Assembly: GCA_905236925.1 (NCBI GenBank)
Contig: CAJOQS010000295.1
Coordinates: forward strand, 1-5,345
DNA: 5,345 bases
From: an uncultured Lachnospiraceae bacterium
Lineage (GTDB): Bacteria > Bacillota > Clostridia > Lachnospirales > Lachnospiraceae
Reading direction: 5' to 3'
In this document: positions 1 through 3,671 of the stretch, piece by piece
How positions within the stretch are numbered: the first letter of the stretch is position 1
Layout: every line of letters begins with the position of its first letter
The notes under the pieces: model-generated
Seen by the model: only the letters and a program-made list of their open reading frames with translations
Told to the model about the DNA's origin: nothing
The model's database searches: none
Program-made: the position numbers and the translations under genes

Positions 1-85
1 CGATCATATTCTGCCGATCCGCAGGAAAGATATGGGTGAGCTGTCCATGTCCAAGTTAAGGGCTCTTGTGAAAAAAGCCCGCTGA
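1..85 (+). CDS. C-terminal end of an unidentified protein (partial, 27 residues)
   Basis: An open frame enters from the left edge and reads from base 2 to a TGA at 83-85. The 27 visible residues are strongly basic (8 Arg/Lys) and end in a probable amphipathic helix (SMSKLRALVKKAR). That looks like a natural protein C-terminus rather than random reading, but it holds no diagnostic motif. The pattern of a basic stretch, then D-M-G, then a short helix faintly recalls the anticodon-domain end of some class II aminoacyl-tRNA synthetases; this is only an impression and no product is assigned. The stop lies 5 bases from the stop of the convergent thioredoxin gene. A 5-bp stem (60-64 with 76-80) overlaps its last codons but has no T-rich tail. 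Confidence 0.5.
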   Translation, partial: DHILPIRRKDMGELSMSKLRALVKKAR

Positions 86-90
86 ACCGA

Positions 91-408
91 TCAGAGCACC
101 TTGTTCAGTTTTTCCTCAAGCGACTCCTGTGACTGGGCGCCTACCGCCTTGTCAACGGCCTCTCCGTTCTTGAGGATAAGGAAATAAGGAATGCTCATGA
201 CCCTGAATTGAGCCGCAAGCTCCTGCTCATCATCAACATTGACCTTGCCTACCTTGACTCTTCCGTCATATTCAGCCGCAAGCTTCTCTACGACCGGAGC
301 CATCATCTTGCAGGGTCCGCACCAGTCCGCGTAGAAATCAATAAGGACCGGGATGTCACTTTTTACCACTTCGTTCTCAAAATTCTCACTTGTAAATTTA
401 TACTCCAT
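91..408 (-). CDS. trxA: Thioredoxin
   Basis: A 105-residue cytoplasmic thioredoxin, the usual length of a single-domain member. It would reduce protein disulfides through a dithiol pair and be recharged by thioredoxin reductase, which is not in the window. The active site WCGPCK is at residues 29-34 (Cys30 and Cys33). It is preceded by VLIDFYADWC, the usual strand with the buried Asp (Asp24). The cis-proline loop is IP at 73-74, here followed by Tyr-Phe rather than the more common Thr-Leu. The G-x-x-V-D-x-x-V-G-A strand follows at about 82-91, then the C-terminal helix. An in-frame ATG 15 codons further upstream (453) is rejected, because AAAGGAG at 416-422 sits 7 bases before the ATG at 408 and homology begins there. 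The gene is alone or loosely follows the PAP2 gene (105-base gap). The family is clear; the symbol is by similarity, since paralogues are common. Confidence 0.95.
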   Translation of the reverse strand: MEYKFTSENFENEVVKSDIPVLIDFYADWCGPCKMMAPVVEKLAAEYDGRVKVGKVNVDDEQELAAQFRVMSIPYFLILKNGEAVDKAVGAQSQESLEEKLNKVL

Positions 409-444
409 GTCAAAGCTCCTTTCTTTGCTGTGTGTTATACAGAT

Positions 445-487
445 ACCATACAACAGTCCGCGCAGATAAACAACTTAAATGAGTATA
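445..487 (-). promoter_or_regulatory. Weak candidate promoter(s) for the thioredoxin gene
   Basis: The 105-base gap between the PAP2 stop and the thioredoxin start holds two poor sigma-A-like matches on the minus strand. One is TTGTTT (473-468), a 17-base spacer, then TATGGT (450-445). The other is an isolated good -10 box, TATACT (487-482), with no convincing -35. The gap is large enough for a promoter and too large for translational coupling, but neither match is strong. Read-through from the PAP2 gene is equally possible, as no clear terminator follows that gene. Confidence 0.25.
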
Positions 488-513
488 AATATTGTAAAAA
501 TATTCGAACCGGT

Positions 514-1182
514 TTATTGATAACGGTGCTTAAGCCTGAAGCTCCGGACAACGGCGGGGCTGCCGAGCTTCCATGAGGCGTCCGCTATCACGATCCCTGC
601 AACAACGTCGGGAAATACATGCTGCTTGGTTAACAAGGTCGACAGGCAGATGAGCAGTGCGAACACGAGCGCTGCGTCCTTGACGCGAGCAGGTACACTC
701 TCCTCATCCTTCAGGGCTATGTAGCACAGCCAGCTCTCCAGGCAGTGGATCGACGGGAACAGGTTATCCGGTGTATCCGTCGAATAGATGAACGAAAGCA
801 GCCAGTTACCGACGTTTGCATCAAGCTCCGGCCTGACATTTGTAGTGGGAACCAGAATAAATATTATTCCGCACATTACCTCAGCCACAACCTCAGTGGC
901 TACGAGGCGGAAGCATCGTTCCCTGTCCATCCTGCATATCCAGTAAAACGTCGCATACCAGAAAGGGAAGGCCAGCACGTATATAAGCGCAAATCCCGGT
1001 ACCACCGGTATGATCCGGTCTATTCCGCCCGTCATGTCCAGATACGGCCTGCCGAGTTCGATATTTATGATCCTGGCTCCATAGTATACGATCATATTTG
1101 TAAGGCCCATGATGATAAGGCCGAGTGCCGCATAGGGCGGCAGGATCTCCCTGATCCTTGCTTTAATCTTTGAAATCTTCAT
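514..1182 (-). CDS. PAP2-superfamily membrane phosphatase/phosphotransferase
   Basis: A 222-residue integral membrane protein with about six hydrophobic segments (roughly residues 17-35, 59-83, 93-112, 148-157, 170-187 and 189-204). It carries the type-2 phosphatidic acid phosphatase signature. Motif 2 is FPSIH at 142-146, and motif 3 is K-Q-H-V-F-P-D-V-V-A-G at 186-196, with His188 as the expected nucleophile, Asp192 as its partner and His146 as the acid. Motif 1 survives only as N-V-R-P (115-118). The Lys of the classic K-x6-R-P pattern is Leu110, which resembles the inositolphosphotransferase-like branch more than classic lipid phosphatases. Such enzymes remove or transfer phosphate on lipid phosphates such as phosphatidate or undecaprenyl diphosphate; the substrate cannot be read here. 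The start ATG at 1182 follows a purine-rich GGGGGAAAAG stretch. It is divergent from the transporter gene and has its own promoter. Confidence 0.85.
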   Translation of the reverse strand: MKISKIKARIREILPPYAALGLIIMGLTNMIVYYGARIINIELGRPYLDMTGGIDRIIPVVPGFALIYVLAFPFWYATFYWICRMDRERCFRLVATEVVAEVMCGIIFILVPTTNVRPELDANVGNWLLSFIYSTDTPDNLFPSIHCLESWLCYIALKDEESVPARVKDAALVFALLICLSTLLTKQHVFPDVVAGIVIADASWKLGSPAVVRSFRLKHRYQ

Positions 1183-1209
1183 TTTCTTTTCCCCCGATTA
1201 CCTTCACAT

Positions 1210-1237
1210 AGTATATCATTCTACAATTAAGAAACAA
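1210..1237 (-). promoter_or_regulatory. Sigma-A-type promoter for the PAP2 gene
   Basis: On the minus strand, TTGTTT (1237-1232) is followed by a 16-base spacer and TATACT (1215-1210). A TG one base upstream of the -10 box makes it an extended -10. Transcription would start near 1203, giving a leader of about 20 bases before the ATG at 1182. It faces away from the transporter promoter, and the two core promoters are 37 bases apart. Confidence 0.6.
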
Positions 1238-1262
1238 GTATAAAAACAATTAAGATTTGTTA

Positions 1263-1293
1263 AAGAAACCGGGATTGATACTTTCAGTTTCTT
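1263..1293. repeat. Inverted AAGAAAC/GTTTCTT repeat around the transporter -35 box
   Basis: AAGAAAC at 1263-1269 and its exact reverse complement GTTTCTT at 1287-1293 flank the transporter's -35 box, with a 17-base interval. A further direct copy of AAGAAAC lies at 1229-1235, next to the PAP2 -35 box. The position suits an operator for a dimeric regulator of the divergent pair. The arms are only 7 bases long in AT-rich DNA, so chance is a real alternative. Confidence 0.3.
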
Positions 1294-1303
1294 GATGTAT
1301 AAT
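1275..1303 (+). promoter_or_regulatory. Near-consensus sigma-A promoter for the MFS transporter
   Basis: TTGATA (1275-1280), a 17-base spacer and a perfect TATAAT (1298-1303) match 11 of 12 consensus positions. Transcription would begin near 1310, giving a leader of about 33 bases. This promoter also decides the gene start: the longest open frame begins at 1292, upstream of the -10 box, so that start cannot be on the transcript. Confidence 0.8.
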
Positions 1304-1326
1304 CGATTTTACGGGGAAAACTATAT

Positions 1327-1332
1327 AAGGAG
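1327..1332 (+). promoter_or_regulatory. Ribosome binding site deciding the transporter start
   Basis: AAGGAG, followed by a second purine run AGAAGG (1331-1336), lies 10 bases (or 6 for the second run) before the ATG at 1343. This supports that ATG over the in-frame ATGs at 1292 and 1295. Confidence 0.75.
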
Positions 1333-1342
1333 AAGGTTTACA

Positions 1343-2740
1343 ATGAAAACAATCAACGAAGAAAAAGAACAGCGTGAGCTGTCAAGGCTCCGCAGGATTG
1401 CGGCCGCGCCGAAGCCGGTATATTATATGGCTCTGATCATGGTCGTGCTTACAATTGTCTATATCGTAGACGAGATCACCTCGAATATGAACTCGGCGAT
1501 GCAGCCCTATGTTCTGTTCGATCTTTTCAAGATCGCATCGCGCGATGTCAATTCCGCAGAGTATAAAAACGCCATCAACGTTGTGGCGCCGATATCTCTC
1601 GCCGGCAACCTGCTTCTCGTGATCACGCCTTTCTACAAGGCACTTTCCGACAGGTACGGAAGGCGTCTGTTCCTGATGATCAACACCGTAGGAATGGGTA
1701 TCGGAATGCTCATCGTCATGTCTTCCGCCTCCGTTGCCCAGTACATAATCGGAATGATCTTCATGATGTTCTTCACTCCCAATGACATGCAGGTCCTGTA
1801 CATTATGGAAACCGCGCCGAAGGAGAAACGCGCCACCTACTGCTTCATTGCCAAGGGTATCGCGCTTATGAGCGTATCGCTCATCGGTTTATTTTCAAAA
1901 ATGTTCCTCAGAGCCGATGTTCCTTCAAGCTGGCGTCTGGTTTATCTTATCCCGGTCATCACCGCGATCGTCATCGGTCTGCTTTCGATGTTCTTCGTCA
2001 AGGAAACGCCTGTGTTCGTTGAACAGAGGATGTCTTTCCTCTCGCTTACGAAGGAGGAGCGCGAAAAACGCCTTGCCGAAGACAAGGCGTCCAATACTTC
2101 GGAGCAGGGCGGCGTCATCAATGCCCTGAAGTTCATATTTACTAACCGTCAGCTCAGATGGATACTGATCGCGGGCTTCCTTTTCTTTGCCACGACAGTT
2201 TACACCAGCTACTACGCAACAGTGCTCGAAGGAGCAATGACGACCGATATGGTATCCACGGCACTGCTTATATACCCGTTCTTTAACGGAATAGTTACGA
2301 TACTCTCCGGCTTCTTCTCGGACAAGGTCGGCCGTAAGAAGGTCTGCCTGATCCTCGGTTCCGTCTGTCTGGCCGGGCTTATCGTGTTCATCCTTGCCTG
2401 CCGCATCGGATGGGGCCCCATCGTTGCCGGCATAGCCTACGGCTGCTCTATCGGCGGCCTCTGGTCAATGAGTGACACGCTGATCCTCACAATGCCCGCG
2501 GAATCCTCGCCTTCAGGAATGCGTTCGTCAGTCATGGGCACGATATCCGTACTGATCGGTTCCGGAATGTTCGTCGGAAATATCATATTTATAATTTGTC
2601 AGAACTTCCTTCCGATGGATATCCTGTTCACTCTTATCTGCCTGCCGTTCATGGCACTCTCGCTCATCATCGTCATGACCAAGGTAAGGGAAACAAAAGA
2701 TGTCGACCTTGATAAAGTAACAGCCGACACCTTTAAATAA
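1343..2740 (+). CDS. Major facilitator superfamily (MFS) transporter
   Basis: A 465-residue inner-membrane secondary transporter with 12 predicted membrane helices in two halves. The N-terminal 25 residues are charged and cytoplasmic. The MFS loop motif G-x-x-x-D-R-x-G-R-R-x appears after helix 2 as K-A-L-S-D-R-Y-G-R-R-L (99-109). It recurs after helix 8 as G-F-F-S-D-K-V-G-R-K-K (323-333), which is the expected duplication. A hydrophilic loop of about 40 residues (220-260) joins the halves. After helix 1 there is a longer than usual loop, Q-P-Y-V-L-F-D-L-F onward (54-78), with several charged residues. Substrate is unknown; no binding-site motif typical of sugar, drug or metabolite branches could be assigned. 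The gene stands alone, with its own promoter and ribosome binding site, and divergent from the PAP2 gene. Its stop TAA is one base from the stop of the convergent HAD gene. No truncation or frameshift is seen. Confidence 0.92.
   Translation: MKTINEEKEQRELSRLRRIAAAPKPVYYMALIMVVLTIVYIVDEITSNMNSAMQPYVLFDLFKIASRDVNSAEYKNAINVVAPISLAGNLLLVITPFYKALSDRYGRRLFLMINTVGMGIGMLIVMSSASVAQYIIGMIFMMFFTPNDMQVLYIMETAPKEKRATYCFIAKGIALMSVSLIGLFSKMFLRADVPSSWRLVYLIPVITAIVIGLLSMFFVKETPVFVEQRMSFLSLTKEEREKRLAEDKASNTSEQGGVINALKFIFTNRQLRWILIAGFLFFATTVYTSYYATVLEGAMTTDMVSTALLIYPFFNGIVTILSGFFSDKVGRKKVCLILGSVCLAGLIVFILACRIGWGPIVAGIAYGCSIGGLWSMSDTLILTMPAESSPSGMRSSVMGTISVLIGSGMFVGNIIFIICQNFLPMDILFTLICLPFMALSLIIVMTKVRETKDVDLDKVTADTFK
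2068..2090 (+). other. Intragenic hairpin in the transporter's inter-domain loop codons
   Basis: A perfect 8-bp stem (ACGCCTTG at 2068-2075, CAAGGCGT at 2083-2090) with a 7-base loop lies within the transporter gene. Eleven bases before it, AAGGAGG (2051-2057) is a strong anti-ribosomal-RNA match with no suitable start codon after it. Both lie in codons of the cytoplasmic loop between the two halves of the protein. A role in slowing translation is conceivable but unproven. Confidence 0.35.
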
Positions 2741-2741
2741 T

Positions 2742-3443
2742 TCAGGTAAAATATTCGATTAATTCTTTAAAGCCGCCGTGGGGATATGCGCTGATATCCT
2801 CACCGGCTTTATTTATCATGTGGTCCGTGATAAGGAATACTTCCATTCCAAGCTTTGAGGCAACCATATCCTCACCTACGTCATTTCCGACCATCATGGC
2901 GTCACAGGGCTTGAGGCCCATTCTTCTCAGCACTTCTTCATAATACTTCAAGTTGGGTTTTGAATACCCGATATTCTCGTAGGTCGTATACAGCTCAAAA
3001 TCCTCCGGTTCAAGTCCCGCCCAACGGATCCTGTTCTGTGTGGCGATCGCGGGGAATATGGGATTGGTGGCAAGTGCGACCCGCAGGCCCTTCGCCTTTA
3101 TCACTTCAACAGCCTTTTTTGCCAAAGGGTCGAAGCCGCAGAAATCCTTGGCACAAATAAAATCGTTGGCATAAAAATCTTCGAACAGCGGCCTGTCCGC
3201 GATACCCTTCTCTCCGAATGTCCCCTCAAAGTCTTTCCAGAAGGCTTCTTCGTTGGTACAGGAACCGTTGTTTCTGACCATCGCCGCGGTTCCGTGCCAG
3301 ATCGCGTCTATCAGCTCCTTCGCCTCATAGCCGTGCGGTGCCAGCTTCTTAACAAGTGTCTTGAAATAACCTCCGGTAAACTCATCCATCTCCATTGGAA
3401 GAAGAGTTCCGTCCAGATCAAAAAGTACTGCCTTTAAGCTCAT
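2742..3443 (-). CDS. HAD-superfamily hydrolase
   Basis: A 233-residue soluble haloacid-dehalogenase-type hydrolase, most likely a phosphatase, with all four core motifs. Motif I is D-L-D-G-T (residues 9-13; nucleophile Asp9, acid/base Asp11). Motif II is A-T-N (Thr126). Motif III is the Lys of Y-S-K-P-N (Lys162). Motif IV is G-N-D-V-G-E-D (186-192; Asp188 and Asp192, magnesium binding). The insert between motifs I and II (about 15-105) is probably a helical C1-type cap, as in phosphoglycolate-phosphatase-like members. The substrate is not predictable. An in-frame TTG at 3449 would add two residues, but GGAG lies directly against it and 6 bases before the ATG at 3443, so the ATG is chosen. The gene is convergent with the transporter and divergent from the chemoreceptor. 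Its last codons contain a long hairpin. Confidence 0.93.
   Translation of the reverse strand: MSLKAVLFDLDGTLLPMEMDEFTGGYFKTLVKKLAPHGYEAKELIDAIWHGTAAMVRNNGSCTNEEAFWKDFEGTFGEKGIADRPLFEDFYANDFICAKDFCGFDPLAKKAVEVIKAKGLRVALATNPIFPAIATQNRIRWAGLEPEDFELYTTYENIGYSKPNLKYYEEVLRRMGLKPCDAMMVGNDVGEDMVASKLGMEVFLITDHMINKAGEDISAYPHGGFKELIEYFT
2768..2815 (+). terminator. Probable terminator hairpin of the transporter gene, inside the HAD coding region
   Basis: TAAAGCCG (2768-2775) pairs with CGGCTTTA (2804-2811). After a two-base bulge (CC, 2776-2777), GTGGGGATAT (2778-2787) pairs with ATATCCTCAC (2794-2803) through one G-T wobble and nine Watson-Crick pairs. The loop has 6 bases. This 18-bp stem starts 27 bases after the transporter stop and runs into TTTATTTAT (2808-2816), a modest T tract. 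The antisense strand encodes residues 212-226 of the HAD protein. On the minus strand the tail is less T-rich, so I assign it mainly to the plus strand. Confidence 0.55.
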
Positions 3444-3483
3444 TTTCAACTCCGTTTCTGTATGCCGAACCGACTTTTCCTAT

Positions 3484-3512
3484 ACAATATCATGTTTACC
3501 GGATTCAGGCAA
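3484..3512 (-). promoter_or_regulatory. Candidate promoter for the HAD hydrolase gene
   Basis: On the minus strand, TTGCCT (3512-3507), a 17-base spacer and TATTGT (3489-3484) with an upstream TG (extended -10) fit a sigma-A promoter at 8 of 12 positions. Transcription would start near 3477, leaving a leader of about 34 bases before the ATG at 3443. Confidence 0.45.
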
Positions 3513-3545
3513 GCCATCATCTTTTTCAACACGGATAAGAGAGTA

Positions 3546-3597
3546 TTCGATCTTCTTTCGATATTTGTGGACTTTTTTATTCAAAAATGCTGGACTT
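3546..3597 (+). repeat. Short direct repeats upstream of the chemoreceptor promoter
   Basis: Two pairs of short direct repeats lie here. TTCGAT occurs at 3546-3551 and 3557-3562, 11 bases apart or about one helical turn. TGGACTT occurs at 3568-3574 and 3591-3597, 23 bases apart or about two turns. The spacing on one DNA face is what activator sites often show, but each repeat is short. Confidence 0.25.
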
Positions 3598-3613
3598 CCA
3601 TGACGATTCATGG
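3598..3613. repeat. Inverted repeat over the chemoreceptor -35 region
   Basis: Perfect 6-base arms CCATGA (3598-3603) and TCATGG (3608-3613) are separated by CGAT. They cover the proposed -35 box of the chemoreceptor promoter and lie 5 bases from a second, longer inverted repeat, which suggests a regulator binding site. Confidence 0.4.
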
Positions 3614-3628
3614 TATATTTACGATAAT
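3600..3628 (+). promoter_or_regulatory. Candidate promoter for the chemoreceptor gene
   Basis: Two readings overlap. As sigma-A: ATGACG (3600-3605), a 17-base spacer, then GATAAT (3623-3628), matching 9 of 12 positions. As a flagellar sigma-28/SigD type: TGACGATT (3601-3608), 11 bases, then TACGATAA (3620-3627), matching 11 of 16 positions of TAAAGTTT-N11-GCCGATAA. The second would suit a chemotaxis gene. Either start leaves a leader of roughly 35-40 bases. Confidence 0.45.
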
Positions 3629-3639
3629 AGTTATCGTAA
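3619..3639. repeat. Perfect 9-3-9 inverted repeat at the chemoreceptor -10/start site
   Basis: TTACGATAA (3619-3627), spacer TAG, and TTATCGTAA (3631-3639) form a perfect dyad that covers the proposed -10 box and start site and ends 17 bases before the ribosome binding site. That is the classic place for a repressor operator. As RNA it would be an AT-rich, weak hairpin without a T tract, so it is unlikely to be a terminator. Confidence 0.55.
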
Positions 3640-3656
3640 TACTTGCGTATTAGTGT

Positions 3657-3664
3657 AAGGAGGG
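3657..3664 (+). promoter_or_regulatory. Strong ribosome binding site of the chemoreceptor gene
   Basis: AAGGAGGG with a 7-base spacer to the ATG at 3672 is close to ideal for a Gram-positive bacterium and fixes the start of the chemoreceptor. Confidence 0.85.
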
Positions 3665-3671
3665 TAATTAT

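Noticed and set aside
60..80. GGGCT/AGCCC stem as a terminator for the thioredoxin or the partial gene
   Set aside because: The stem has only 5 pairs and an 11-base loop, with no T-rich tail on either strand, so it is too weak to call.
409..453. Longer thioredoxin start at 453
   Set aside because: The extra 15 residues lie upstream of a strong AAAGGAG that serves the ATG at 408, and they do not resemble thioredoxin.
507..530. AACCGGTT palindrome and ACCG/CGGT pairing at the end of the PAP2 gene as a terminator
   Set aside because: The possible stem is about 4 pairs with mismatches and its U tract is not adjacent. No stable structure could be built by eye.
745..1173. 142-codon plus-strand frame opposite the PAP2 gene
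   Set aside because: It is a shadow of the well-supported PAP2 gene, with no ribosome binding site and low-complexity basic composition.
2701..2729. TGTCG/CGACA stem before the transporter stop as a minus-strand terminator of the HAD gene
   Set aside because: It has only 5 pairs across a 19-base loop and no T run after it.
3462..3653. 63-codon open frame with hydrophobic C-terminus between the HAD and chemoreceptor genes
   Set aside because: It has no ribosome binding site before its ATG, and it runs through both promoters and the inverted repeats. Its hydrophobic character follows from T-rich DNA.
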